A stretch of DNA of 64,000 nucleotides from Nonomuraea candida (GTDB lineage Bacteria; Actinomycetota; Actinomycetes; Streptosporangiales; Streptosporangiaceae). The notes beneath the pieces were generated by a model, which ran no database searches, was not told the DNA's origin, and saw nothing but the letters and a program-made list of their open reading frames with translations. Position numbers and translations under genes: made by a program. The stretch's first letter is position 1. Every line of letters starts with the position of its first letter. Below are positions 9,221 to 17,066 of the stretch, piece after piece. The stretch lies in contig NZ_JOAG01000004.1 in NCBI RefSeq assembly GCF_000725485.1, positions 124,001-188,000 of the forward strand, given 5' to 3'.

Positions 9221-9536
9221 GGCCGAGAGCCTAACGGATCTGCCTTTCGGCCCATTCGCCGTGCTGGGTATCGGCAGGCCGGTCACGCTGGGGATCGCGC
9301 GCACGATGGCGCCCCCGCAGGTCTGGGAGGGCCCGCCGTCCCGCCGCGTCAACGTGGTCATCACGACGGCCTGGGCGGCGGCCTTCACCGCCGCCGCCAT
9401 CTCGCTGTCCCTCCTGCCCGCGGCCGCGCCGCACGCGACCACGGCCGTGATCGTCATCAAGGCGCTCTCGTACGCCCTGCCCGCCCTCTTCACCGCCTGG
9501 TATCCCCGGCGCGTGCGGCGGGCGCCGGCCAGGTGA
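9219..9536 (+). CDS. Small hydrophobic protein, possibly the 3' remnant of a longer membrane protein gene
   Basis: A 105-codon frame whose last 70 residues contain one or two membrane helices (VITTAWAAAFTAAAISLSLL and the VIVIKALSYALPALFTA stretch) and end in a basic tail. The conserved-looking part FAVLGIGRPVTLGIARTMAP starts abruptly, and the first candidate ATG lies in the same CCATGG as the menB start with no room for a promoter or ribosome-binding site. That points either to a downstream start (ATG 9306) or to a gene truncated at its 5' end. Function unknown. Confidence 0.5.
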
Positions 9537-9574
9537 TCCGGCGGCTGTGTCACTTCTTCCGGTGGATCCGGCGG

Positions 9575-9907
9575 TTATGTCACTTCGGCTCGCAGCTCGG
9601 CGAGCAGCTCTCCCTGGTCGGCCAGCATGTCGGTGAGGATGCGCCGGGCGGCGCCCAGCAGGTCGGCCAGCTCGGGCGTGGCCAGCGTGTAGACCACGGT
9701 GCTGCCCTCGCGGATGGCGCTGACGATGCCCGCCCTGCGCAGGACGGCGAGCTGCTGGGACAGGCTCGAAGCCTCGATGTCGATCTGGGCCAGAAGATCC
9801 CTGACGGGAAGCGGCCCTTCCTGGAGTAGCTCCAACACTCGGATGCGAGCGGGGTGGCCGAGCGTTCGGAAGAAGTCGGCCTTGGCCTGATAGACCTCCA
9901 CGTGCAT
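9575..9907 (-). CDS. ArsR/SmtB family transcriptional regulator
   Basis: A 110-residue winged helix-turn-helix protein. ADFFRTLGHPARIRVLELL is the classic ArsR entry, followed by the recognition helix ASSLSQQLAVLRRAGIV and wing REGSTVVYTL. No clear metal-binding CxC pair is visible, so it may belong to a non-metal or redox subgroup; homologues often sit beside sulfate transporters. No partner gene is next to it here. ATG at 9907 gives a family-sized protein. An inverted repeat lies 19-38 bp upstream. Confidence 0.9.
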   Translation of the reverse strand: MHVEVYQAKADFFRTLGHPARIRVLELLQEGPLPVRDLLAQIDIEASSLSQQLAVLRRAGIVSAIREGSTVVYTLATPELADLLGAARRILTDMLADQGELLAELRAEVT

Positions 9908-9925
9908 AGTGTCAGGGTAATCCAG

Positions 9926-9945
9926 TGAAGTTGCATAATTCTTCA
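9926..9945. promoter_or_regulatory. Candidate ArsR operator
   Basis: Inverted repeat TGAAG-N10-CTTCA in an AT-rich island just upstream of the ArsR gene and between it and the divergent DUF3073 gene. The size and AT-rich centre resemble SmtB/ArsR operators. Assignment is by position only. Confidence 0.45.
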
Positions 9946-9994
9946 AGTCGCTAGGTTGTCGGATAGCATGACTGCGGGGACTTAGGGAGTTGCC

Positions 9995-10165
9995 ATGGGC
10001 CGAGGAAGAGCCAAGGCGAAGCAGACGAAGGTCGCGCGCCAGCTGAAGTACGCCAACCACAACATCGACTACGACCGGCTCCGGGAAGAGCTGGGTGCGG
10101 ACACGCGACGTGAGGAGCTCTACCCGCCCACGCCGTCGGAGCAGGAGTCCGAGCGCGGGCGATGA
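9995..10165 (+). CDS. DUF3073 family small basic protein
   Basis: A 56-residue protein beginning MGRGRAKAKQTKVARQLKY, followed by NIDYDRLREELG, which is the DUF3073 pattern found almost only in actinobacteria. It is very basic at the N-terminus and acidic at the C-terminus, has no membrane segment, and its function is not known; a nucleic-acid or ribosome association is plausible from charge alone. A purine-rich GGGAG lies eight bases before the ATG. It is a small gene easily missed. Divergent from the ArsR gene. Confidence 0.93.
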   Translation: MGRGRAKAKQTKVARQLKYANHNIDYDRLREELGADTRREELYPPTPSEQESERGR

Positions 10166-10505
10166 CGCGGGTCGGCTTCGCGGGGGCGAGGGTGACGTTC
10201 GCCGGCCGCGGGGTCTCGGGCGCCTGATCGGGCGCCGTGAGCTCCACGCGGCGCAGCACCTCGCGGATGATGACGCGCATCTCCAGGAGCGCCGGTCGCG
10301 CTGCCACGCAGAGGCGCCGCCCGCCGCCTGACGGCATCCGGGCTCTGCCCTGGTGCCCCTCCGGAAAGCGCTCAGGACCGAGCTGTCCGGGCGTGGGGAA
10401 GGCGGCGGGTGGTTGAGCACCTCCGGCCATCGGAGGGGCCATCCCGGGGCAAAGGTGTGGTTGGGGAAGGAATGTCATCGGCGGCGTTGGGCAGGTTTTC
10501 CCGAC
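10166..10505. other. Intergenic stretch without a convincing gene
   Basis: About 340 bp between the DUF3073 gene and the F420-type reductase. I see only a weak hairpin, GGCGCC-TGATCG-GGCGCC (10219-10236), that could terminate the DUF3073 transcript. No frame on either strand has a ribosome-binding site and family-like sequence. Confidence 0.5.
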
Positions 10506-11072
10506 ATGCGCGTAGGAATCGTGGGTTCCGGAAGGCTGGGCTCGCCGCTCGGCCGCCTGCTCGCGGTGGCGGGCCACGACGTGTTCTTCAGTGACGCCGA
10601 CCCCACCCGCGCCGCGGCGGCCGCCGGCGCGGCCGAAGGGCAGGCCAGGGACGGCGAGCCGATCGAGGCCGCGCGGTTCGGCGAGGTCGTCGTGATGGCG
10701 GTCGGGTGGGAGGCGTTCCCCGTGGTGGTGGCCGAGCTGGGCCGCACGCTCGCGGGCCGGATCGTGGTCGATCCGAGCAACCCGATCACCGAGCGCGACG
10801 GCGCGGCCGTGGTGGTGGCCGTCCCGGACGGGCTGACCAGCCCGCAGTACCAGCAGCACGTGCTGGGCGAGGGGGTCCGCCTGGTGCGCACGTTCAACAC
10901 GAAGTACCCCAACGAGCTGCTGGAGCTGGGCATCGCCGGCCAGCGCGGCGGCCCGCGGGCCGACATGCCCTACTGGGGCGACGACGACGAGGCCAAGAAG
11001 GCCGTGGTGCCGCTCATCGAGGACGCCGGGTTCACCGCCATCGACGGGGGCGGGCTGTCGGAGGCCCTGTGA
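10506..11072 (+). CDS. NADP oxidoreductase, coenzyme F420-dependent-like
   Basis: A 188-residue Rossmann protein. It opens with MRVGIVGSGRLGSPLGRLLA (GxGxxG), followed by VVMAVGWEAFPVV and IVVDPSNPIT, the pattern of the F420:NADPH oxidoreductase/NADP-binding domain family. It is shorter than a full F420-dependent NADP reductase by a few dozen residues and could be another NADPH-dependent reductase of that family. The starting ATG at 10506 places the glycine-rich loop at the expected residues 6-11. It ends five bases before the convergent LCP gene. Confidence 0.8.
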   Translation: MRVGIVGSGRLGSPLGRLLAVAGHDVFFSDADPTRAAAAAGAAEGQARDGEPIEAARFGEVVVMAVGWEAFPVVVAELGRTLAGRIVVDPSNPITERDGAAVVVAVPDGLTSPQYQQHVLGEGVRLVRTFNTKYPNELLELGIAGQRGGPRADMPYWGDDDEAKKAVVPLIEDAGFTAIDGGGLSEAL

Positions 11073-11076
11073 CCGG

Positions 11077-12480
11077 TCAGGTGGCGCAGGAGTCGTGGGT
11101 GGCGTCGAAGCCCTTGATCGCCTCGGTGTCGTCCGTGCGCAGGGGCTTGAGCCCCTTCCAGTCGTCGCCGATCACCAGGATCAGCCGGTTGGTGCGCGCG
11201 CCCGGCATCGCCCGGGTGGCCGGGCGCCGCAGGTCGCCGGTGAGCGTGGGCACGCGGGTCTCGCCGTTGGGTCCGTAGACGACCGTGGTCTTCGCGTGCG
11301 GCTTGCTCCGGGTGTCGCCGATCTTGGCGATGTGGTAGCCGCGCTGCTCCAGGAAGGCCGCCACCTCGGTGGCCAGGCCGCTGCGCCAGGTGCCGTTGCG
11401 CAGCTCGATCTGGATCTTGGAGCGGCTCACCTTGGCCTGGCCGCCCTTGATGCCCTCGACGCTCTGGTCCCTGGCCACGATCTGGAACAGCTTCCTGGCC
11501 TGCGGCTGCACCCACTCCACCCGGCCCGGCTGGGTGAGCGAGTAGTGCCACGGGGTGGTGATGAAGCGGAGCCTGCCGATGTCGAGCCCCTGGAGGCTGA
11601 CCGCGAGGTCCGTCATCACGCCCGTGGTCAGGCCGCGGTCGGTGGTGATCGACTTGGTGGCCGCGTCGAGGAGGGACATCAGCTTGGCGGGGTCGGTGAG
11701 CGTCTCGCCGCTCATCGCCTTCTTGGCCATCGAGGCGATGAACATCTGCTGCCGCTGGATGCGCCCGATGTCGGAGCCGTCGCCGAGCGAGTAGCGGGCG
11801 CGCACGTAGCCGAGCGCCTGCTCGCCGCTGAGCGTCTGCCGGCCGGCGGGCAGGCGCAGCAGCGCCTTCTTGTCGTCGACCGGCTCGGGCAGGCAGACCT
11901 CGACGCCGCCGACGGCGTCGACGATGCCCTTGAAGCCGGTGAAGTCCACCTTCACGAAGTGGTCGATGTGGATGCCGGTGAGCGACTCGATCGTCTTCCA
12001 GGTGCAGCCGATGCCGCCGGAGTTGAACGACTCGTTGATCATGCCGAGGTGCGCCTGCTGGCCCGGCAGCCCCCGGGTGGCGCGGCACGCGGGCAGCTGC
12101 ACGAGCGAGTCGCGCGGGAAGCTGATGACCATCGCGTTGTCGCGCTTCGACGACACGTGGGCCAGCATGATCGTGTCGGTGCGCTCGCCCGCGACCCTGC
12201 CGTATCGGGCGTTCTTGCCGTCGCGCTGGTCGGAGCCGACCACCAGGATGTTCATCGCGGTGCCCGCGACCTTGGGCGGGCGGGTGGTGCCGAGGTCGTC
12301 GGGCGCGAGGTCCTCGTAGGTGATGTTGCCGGTCAGGCGCGCGTAGACGGCCACCGCCACGCCAGCGACCAGGAGGACGACGGTCACCGTGACCGCCAGC
12401 ACCCAGCGTAGCCAGCGGCGGCGCCGCCGCGGTGGCGCGTCCGGCCCGGAGGGCGGCGCGTCGACTAGCCCGCTGCTCAC
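11077..12480 (-). CDS. LytR-CpsA-Psr (LCP) family cell-wall ligase with LytR C-terminal domain
   Basis: About 467 residues from the GTG at 12480. A cytoplasmic basic stretch PPRRRRRWLRW precedes a single membrane helix (about residues 28-50). The LCP domain follows with NILVVGSDQR and the arginine/aspartate signature ERTDTIMLAHVSS and ISFPRDSLVQLP. A LytR_C domain is at the end (IQIELRNGTWRSGLA). LCP enzymes transfer wall polymers such as teichoic acid or arabinogalactan to peptidoglycan outside the membrane. The GTG is chosen because the membrane anchor then has a normal short cytoplasmic tail; an ATG at 12621 would add 47 residues of unlikely sequence. Confidence 0.92.
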   Translation of the reverse strand: MSSGLVDAPPSGPDAPPRRRRRWLRWVLAVTVTVVLLVAGVAVAVYARLTGNITYEDLAPDDLGTTRPPKVAGTAMNILVVGSDQRDGKNARYGRVAGERTDTIMLAHVSSKRDNAMVISFPRDSLVQLPACRATRGLPGQQAHLGMINESFNSGGIGCTWKTIESLTGIHIDHFVKVDFTGFKGIVDAVGGVEVCLPEPVDDKKALLRLPAGRQTLSGEQALGYVRARYSLGDGSDIGRIQRQQMFIASMAKKAMSGETLTDPAKLMSLLDAATKSITTDRGLTTGVMTDLAVSLQGLDIGRLRFITTPWHYSLTQPGRVEWVQPQARKLFQIVARDQSVEGIKGGQAKVSRSKIQIELRNGTWRSGLATEVAAFLEQRGYHIAKIGDTRSKPHAKTTVVYGPNGETRVPTLTGDLRRPATRAMPGARTNRLILVIGDDWKGLKPLRTDDTEAIKGFDATHDSCAT

Positions 12481-12670
12481 GTGACTCCAACAAGGACGGG
12501 GGCCGCGGGCGGCCGCCCATGGCCAAGAGCCTCGCCGTACAGATCTCGGCCGTTGATCGTGCCCGAGTGTACTCAGTCGGGCCCGATCCCGCGTCCTCAC
12601 CGGCCGATCCGGACCGTTCACGGGTCCCGGTCCGCACGGTTCCGGCCGCTCGTCCGTGCCGGGCGCGCTG

Positions 12671-12934
12671 TCAGTCGGGGACGTTCAGGCGCAGGGACAC
12701 CATGCCGCGCAGGTCGAGCCAGGCCGAGCCGGGGCCGCGCACCAGGCGGAGCACGACCTCCTCGCAGCCGGGGCAGCGGGCCACCAGGCCGGGGTCGGGA
12801 CCATAGACGCGCAGCGAGGCGACGGGGCCGGTCAGGCCGCAGCTCGCGCAGCGGCCGGTCGCGGAGGTCATGTCCACGGTGAAGAGCTCGCCCAGCGGGC
12901 CCGCCAGCGCGTTGCCGTCGAGATGTTCGGTCAT
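12671..12934 (-). CDS. DUF6510 family zinc-ribbon-like protein
   Basis: An 87-residue protein opening MTEHLDGNALAGPLGELF and carrying two Cys pairs, CASC at about residues 29-32 and CPGC at about 54-57, which together could hold one zinc. The C-terminal segment GSAWLDLRGMVSLRL is typical of the family. It is the third gene of an operon with the sulfite-oxidase-like and ferredoxin-reductase-like genes (one-base gap to the latter), a conserved actinobacterial trio, so it probably assists that redox pair. Molecular role unknown. Confidence 0.85.
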   Translation of the reverse strand: MTEHLDGNALAGPLGELFTVDMTSATGRCASCGLTGPVASLRVYGPDPGLVARCPGCEEVVLRLVRGPGSAWLDLRGMVSLRLNVPD

Positions 12935-12935
12935 G

Positions 12936-13661
12936 TCAGCCTCCGGTCGGGCCGAAACGTTCGGTTCTGATGCGCTCGGGCGCGTGCCCGAGCGCGAGCA
13001 GCAGGTCGGCCGCCGCCTCCACGAAGCCGGTCGGCCCGCACACGTAGCACTCGGGCTCGAACGAGGCCGGCCAGCCCCCCTCGGCCAGGTCGTCCAGGCC
13101 GATCCGGCGCGCGGGCCGGGCTGCGCCCTCCGGCGCGGACCTGGTGTAGAGGTAGGTGACGTCCAGCCCCGGGTCGGGGCGGCGCAGCTCGCCGGCGTAG
13201 TAGCGGCGGGCGGGGTCGCGCAGGGAGTACAGCAGGCGGAAGGGCGCGCGGCTGCCCGCCTGCCTGCGGGCCCGGATCATGGCCATCAGCGGCACGATCC
13301 CCGACCCGCCGCCGACCAGCAGCACCGGGCTCTGGTCGGCCGGCCGCCAGACGAACCAGCCGCCCACCGGGCCGCGGATCTCGACCTGGTCGCCGACCCG
13401 CATGTCCTCCGTCAGGTACGGCGACACCTCGCCGTCGGGCACCGTCTCCACGGTCAGCTCGATCAGGTCGCCGTCGGCCGGCCCGGCCACCGAGTAGCTG
13501 CGCTGCGCCGTGTAGCCGTCCTCGGCCGTCAGCCGCACGTCCACGTGCTGGCCCGCCAGGTGTCCCGGCCAGCCGGGCACCCGGAAGCGCAGCGTGCGCG
13601 CGGTGGCGGTCTCGGCGGAGCTGTGCACCAGCTCGGCCGGCCGCCAGGTCAGACGGCGCAC
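12936..13661 (-). CDS. Ferredoxin-NADP reductase-type flavoprotein
   Basis: A 241-residue FAD/NAD(P)H reductase without a 2Fe-2S domain. RSYSVAGPADGD is the FAD-binding RxYS motif, VGDQVEIRGPVGGWFVW the second FAD/phosphate segment, LLVGGGSGIVPLMAMIRAR the NAD(P)-binding glycine loop, and CYVCGPTGFVEAA the conserved CGP motif. The start is a GTG. It lies 34 bp downstream of the sulfite-oxidase-like gene and one base before the DUF6510 gene. Electrons could pass between NAD(P)H and the molybdenum protein, though a direct partnership is inference. Confidence 0.92.
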   Translation of the reverse strand: MRRLTWRPAELVHSSAETATARTLRFRVPGWPGHLAGQHVDVRLTAEDGYTAQRSYSVAGPADGDLIELTVETVPDGEVSPYLTEDMRVGDQVEIRGPVGGWFVWRPADQSPVLLVGGGSGIVPLMAMIRARRQAGSRAPFRLLYSLRDPARRYYAGELRRPDPGLDVTYLYTRSAPEGAARPARRIGLDDLAEGGWPASFEPECYVCGPTGFVEAAADLLLALGHAPERIRTERFGPTGG

Positions 13662-13695
13662 CCGGGCGTCCCTTCGTCCAGCGTCGTCACCATGC

Positions 13696-14313
13696 CTAGT
13701 CGCCCTCGTAACGCTGCTCGCGCCACGGGTCGCCGTAGTTGTGGTACCCGGCGGTCTCCCAGAAGCCGGGCCAGTCGTCGTTCAGCAGCCGGATGCCGCG
13801 GACCCACTTGGCCGACTTCCAGAAGTACAGGTGCGGCACGATCAGCCGGGCCGGGCCGCCGTGCCGGGGCTCCAGCTCCTCGCCGTCGAAGCGGTGCACG
13901 ATCCACGCCTTGCCGTCGAGGAGGTCCTCCAGCGGCAGGTTGGTGGTGTAGCCGCCGTAGGAGTAGACCAGCGCGTACTCGGCGGCCGTCTCGACGTCCT
14001 CGAAGAGCACGTCGAGCGAGACGCCCTCCCAGGTGGTGTCCAGCTTGGACCACTTGGTGACGCAGTGGATGTCGACCGTGGGCGTCTCGGCGGGCAGCGC
14101 CATGAACTCCTCCCACGACCAGCGGTGGGTCTGCTCCGCCTCGGTGTCGATGGCGAACTCCCACCGGTCGAGCGGGACCCGCGGCGTCGGGCCCGCCGAC
14201 AGCACCGGAAAGTCCTCGACCAGGTATTGTCCCGGCGGCAGCCGGTCTCCCGCGTCTCTGCGTTTGCCCCGAAAACCGCGCGAAATGATGCTCACGTCGC
14301 CTCCCGAGGCCAT
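13696..14313 (-). CDS. Sulfite-oxidase-like molybdopterin oxidoreductase
   Basis: A 205-residue protein of the oxidoreductase molybdopterin-binding domain family. The molybdenum-ligating cysteine is in DIHCVTKWSKLDTTWEG, and HGGPARLIVPHLYFWKSAKW is the conserved cofactor-binding segment. It lacks the C-terminal dimerisation domain of true sulfite oxidase and any Tat signal or haem domain, so it acts in the cytoplasm, unlike YedY/MsrP. It leads the trio with the ferredoxin-reductase-like and DUF6510 genes. Substrate is unknown; sulfoxide or sulfite chemistry is a family-level guess. Confidence 0.9.
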   Translation of the reverse strand: MASGGDVSIISRGFRGKRRDAGDRLPPGQYLVEDFPVLSAGPTPRVPLDRWEFAIDTEAEQTHRWSWEEFMALPAETPTVDIHCVTKWSKLDTTWEGVSLDVLFEDVETAAEYALVYSYGGYTTNLPLEDLLDGKAWIVHRFDGEELEPRHGGPARLIVPHLYFWKSAKWVRGIRLLNDDWPGFWETAGYHNYGDPWREQRYEGD

Positions 14314-14429
14314 TTCACCACGGGCCCGTCGAAGGGGGACCGCCGCCCCGTCCGTGGCGGCACGGCCAGGGCGATCAGCGGCCCGGCCGTGCGCGACCAG
14401 AGGGACTGGGCGTGACCGGGCAAGGGGGA

Positions 14430-15092
14430 TCAGCGGCCCGCTCTTGGGGTGACCAGGCCCGACTCGTAGGCGAAGACCACGAGCTGCGCGCGGTCGCGGG
14501 CGCGCAGCTTGGTCATCGCCCTGCTGACGTGGGTCTTGGCGGTGGTCGGGCTGATCACCATGTGCGCGGCGATCTCGTCGTTGGACATGCCCCGCGCCAC
14601 CAGGGCCGTCACCTCGCGCTCCCGGTTGGTGAGCACGTCCAGCCCCTGCGGCTCCGGCTCCGGGCGGCGCGCGACGAACTCGCCGATCAGGCGGCGGGTG
14701 ATCGAGGGCGACAGCAGCGCGTCGCCGCGCGCCGCGACCCTGATGCCCTGCAGCAGGTCCGCGGGCTCGGTGTCCTTGACCAGGAAGCCGCCGGCGCCCG
14801 CGCGCAGGGCGTCGAAGACGTACTCGTCGAGGCCGTAGTTGGTCAGGATCACCACGTGCACGCCGCTCAGCCGCTCGTCGGCGGCGATGCGGCGGGTGGC
14901 CTCGATGCCGTCCATCACGGGCATCTGCACGTCGACGAGCGCCACGTCGGGCAGGTGTTCGAGGGCGAGCGCGACGGCCTGCTCGCCGTCGGCGGCCTCG
15001 GCCACCACCTCGATGTCGTCCTCGGCCTCCAGCAGCGCGCGGAAGCCGCCGCGGATGAGCGCCTGGTCGTCCACCAGCAGCACCCGGATCAC
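14430..15092 (-). CDS. NarL/FixJ-type response regulator
   Basis: A 220-residue two-domain regulator. The receiver domain has LLVDDQ, the phospho-acceptor aspartate in DVALVDVQMPVMDG, and the conserved lysine in FLVKDTEP. The LuxR helix-turn-helix LTNREREVTALVARGMSNDE lies at about residues 155-215. GTG at 15092 overlaps the stop of the histidine kinase gene (GTGA), so the pair is translationally coupled. Targets are unknown; inverted repeats upstream of the kinase gene are candidate binding sites. Confidence 0.94.
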   Translation of the reverse strand: MIRVLLVDDQALIRGGFRALLEAEDDIEVVAEAADGEQAVALALEHLPDVALVDVQMPVMDGIEATRRIAADERLSGVHVVILTNYGLDEYVFDALRAGAGGFLVKDTEPADLLQGIRVAARGDALLSPSITRRLIGEFVARRPEPEPQGLDVLTNREREVTALVARGMSNDEIAAHMVISPTTAKTHVSRAMTKLRARDRAQLVVFAYESGLVTPRAGR

Positions 15093-16411
15093 GACCGCGC
15101 CCCCCGGCCGCCGGGTTCCGCCCGCCCGGCGAGGGCCGGGGCGAGGGGGAGCTCCGCGCGTACGGTGAAGCCGCCCTCGGCGCGGGGCTCGGCGCGCAGC
15201 CGGCCGCCCAGGGCCGTGACGCGCTCGCGCATGCCGGTCAGGCCCACGCCGGGCACGGGCGGCGCGTCCCAGGCCGCCTCGCCGTCGTCGTCCACCTGCA
15301 CGACCAGCTCCTCGCCTCCGTAGTCGACGCGCACCCGGGCGGCGGCCCCGCCCGCGTGCCTGGAGACGTTGGTGAGCGCCTCCTGAATGATCCGGTACGC
15401 GGCCCGGTCCACCTCCTCGGGCAGCGTCCTGCGCCGGCCCGAGACGGTCACCGTGGCGCACAGCCCGGCCGACCGGGCCCTCGCCACCAGGTCCCCGAGC
15501 CGATCGAGCCCGCTCCTCCCGGCCGCCCCCGCTTCAGGGCCGTCCGCACCAGGACCGTCCGCACCAGGGCCGTCCGCCGCAGGGCCGTTGGCAGCAGGGC
15601 CGTCCGAGCCCTGGCCGCCGGCGCCCGGGCGGTCCGTGTCAGGCCGGTCCGTGTCAGGCCGGTCCGGGCCGTCGTCGGTGTCGCGCAGCACCTCCAGGGT
15701 GGCGCGCAGCTCGCGCATGGCGTCGCCGCTGGCCTCCTGGATGGCCAGCAGCGCCGCGGGCACCTCGTCGCCGCGCTTGCGCGCCAGGTGGACCGCCACC
15801 CCCGCCTGCACCTTGATGACCGAGATGCTGTGGGTGAGCGAGTCGTGCAGCTCCCTGGCGATGCGCAGCCGCTCCTCGCCCGCGCGGCGGCGGGCCACCT
15901 CCTCGCGGGTCCGCTCGGCCTCGGCGGCGCGCCGCTCGACCTGCTCCAGGTACGCCTGGCGGTGCCGGGTCACCGTGCCCGCCACCCCGGCCGCCACGAA
16001 CCAGCCCAGCAGCAGCGTCGTGTCCTGGAAGAGCTCCTGCCGGTCGCCCTCGGGCGCGCCGGCCAGGCCCACCGCCAGGCCGGCCAGCAGGAACACGCCC
16101 CCGGCCAGCGCGGGCGGCAGCCGGTGACCGGCCCTGACCGAGCTGTACACCGCCATCAGCACGGGGAAGGCGGCGGGCGGGCCGGGCTCGGCGTGCGCGG
16201 CGTACACGAGCATGCACGGCGTGGCGATCAGCAGCGGCACCAGGGGCGCCCGGCGCCAGGCGACCAGCGCGAGCGAGCTGGTCAGGACCGCGGCCAGGTC
16301 GAGGACTGACATGGCCGGCTCGGTGACCACGGCGACCGAGAGCATGGCGGCCACCAGGGCGGCGACGCCGGCGTCCACGGCGAGCGGGTGCCATCCGCGC
16401 AGAAAGCCCAT
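15089..16411 (-). CDS. Sensor histidine kinase (HisKA_3 type) with a repetitive linker
   Basis: A 440-residue kinase. Several hydrophobic segments in residues 10-145 form a membrane sensor region with little outside the membrane. HisKA_3 carries the phospho-acceptor His189 in ARELHDSLTHSIS. The HATPase domain has the N-box QEALTNVSRHAGG and G-box GVGLTGMRERV. Between the two lies a 50-residue Asp/Gly/Pro/Ala linker (about 247-298) built from five-residue repeats (DRPDT, DGPGA), absent from usual family members. Coupled by a four-base overlap to the response regulator. Confidence 0.94.
   Translation of the reverse strand: MGFLRGWHPLAVDAGVAALVAAMLSVAVVTEPAMSVLDLAAVLTSSLALVAWRRAPLVPLLIATPCMLVYAAHAEPGPPAAFPVLMAVYSSVRAGHRLPPALAGGVFLLAGLAVGLAGAPEGDRQELFQDTTLLLGWFVAAGVAGTVTRHRQAYLEQVERRAAEAERTREEVARRRAGEERLRIARELHDSLTHSISVIKVQAGVAVHLARKRGDEVPAALLAIQEASGDAMRELRATLEVLRDTDDGPDRPDTDRPDTDRPGAGGQGSDGPAANGPAADGPGADGPGADGPEAGAAGRSGLDRLGDLVARARSAGLCATVTVSGRRRTLPEEVDRAAYRIIQEALTNVSRHAGGAAARVRVDYGGEELVVQVDDDGEAAWDAPPVPGVGLTGMRERVTALGGRLRAEPRAEGGFTVRAELPLAPALAGRAEPGGRGARS
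15535..15672. repeat. In-frame 15-bp tandem repeats inside the histidine kinase gene
   Basis: Units close to CAGGGCCGTCCGCAC, then CAGGCCGGTCCGTGT, repeat with a 15-bp period, about nine imperfect copies, encoding the Asp/Pro/Gly linker between the dimerisation and ATPase domains. The period is a multiple of three, so copy-number change would alter linker length without breaking the frame. Confidence 0.8.
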
Positions 16412-16462
16412 GCCTGCACATTAGGGCCTGCCGCGCCGGGAGTCGTCGGCCGTGGGGCGGAG

Positions 16463-16519
16463 CCACTACTACTACGGGAGTGGTCACCCGGCCCGCTCCT
16501 ACTGCCCCGGGCGTAGTGG
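16463..16519. promoter_or_regulatory. Inverted repeats upstream of the two-component genes
   Basis: CCACT-N11-AGTGG (16463-16483), followed by a second imperfect dyad around CTACTGCCCCGGGCGTAG (16499-16516). They lie in the gap between the kinase gene and the divergent membrane-protein/multicopper-oxidase operon and could be response-regulator sites controlling one or both. No experimental support. Confidence 0.35.
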
Positions 16520-16661
16520 CGGAAGTCGCCCGGTGCGGGATGTCCGGCGGCGCCTGCCCGGACACGATGGCGGCAACGCCGTGAAAAGCCGAGAAAAGCA
16601 CCGGAATGTGCGGAGCGGTAGGCGGCGTGGCAAGCAACGGAGCACTGTTGGGAGACCCTTC

Positions 16662-17066
16662 ATGAGCGCGCAACACACCATCGCCGCCCGGCCGTCACAG
16701 GCGGCCTGGCCCATGCAGGTGCTGCGGGCGGTGGCCGTCCTGCACGTGGCGGCGCTGCTGTTCCAGGCGGTGACGGCGGGCATGCTGCTGTCCTCGCCCG
16801 GCGGCCGGGGGCTGCACGCGGCCTCCGGCATGGCCCTGGCCGTCATCGGGCTGCTCCACCTGGCGGCGGCGATCCTGGTCTGGCGGCCCGGCCGCGGCCC
16901 GGCCGCCTTCATCGCGCCGGCCGCGCTGCTGCTGGTGTTCACGATCGTGGCGGCCGTGCTCGGCGAGATGCACGTCAAGACCGTGCACCTGCCGCTCGGG
17001 GTGCTGCTGTTCGGCGGCGGGGTCGCCCAGCTCATCCGGGTGATGGCCCGGCCGGGAGCGAAATGA
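16662..17066 (+). CDS. Small integral membrane protein
   Basis: A 134-residue protein with four predicted membrane helices: about residues 20-40 (VLRAVAVLHVAALLFQAVTA), 50-70, 80-100 and 108-128. No recognised domain. The ATG at 16662 follows a GGGAG eight bases upstream. Its stop overlaps the start of the multicopper oxidase gene by four bases (ATGA), so the two are co-translated; it may be a membrane partner for the exported oxidase. Divergent from the two-component system. Confidence 0.8.
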   Translation: MSAQHTIAARPSQAAWPMQVLRAVAVLHVAALLFQAVTAGMLLSSPGGRGLHAASGMALAVIGLLHLAAAILVWRPGRGPAAFIAPAALLLVFTIVAAVLGEMHVKTVHLPLGVLLFGGGVAQLIRVMARPGAK

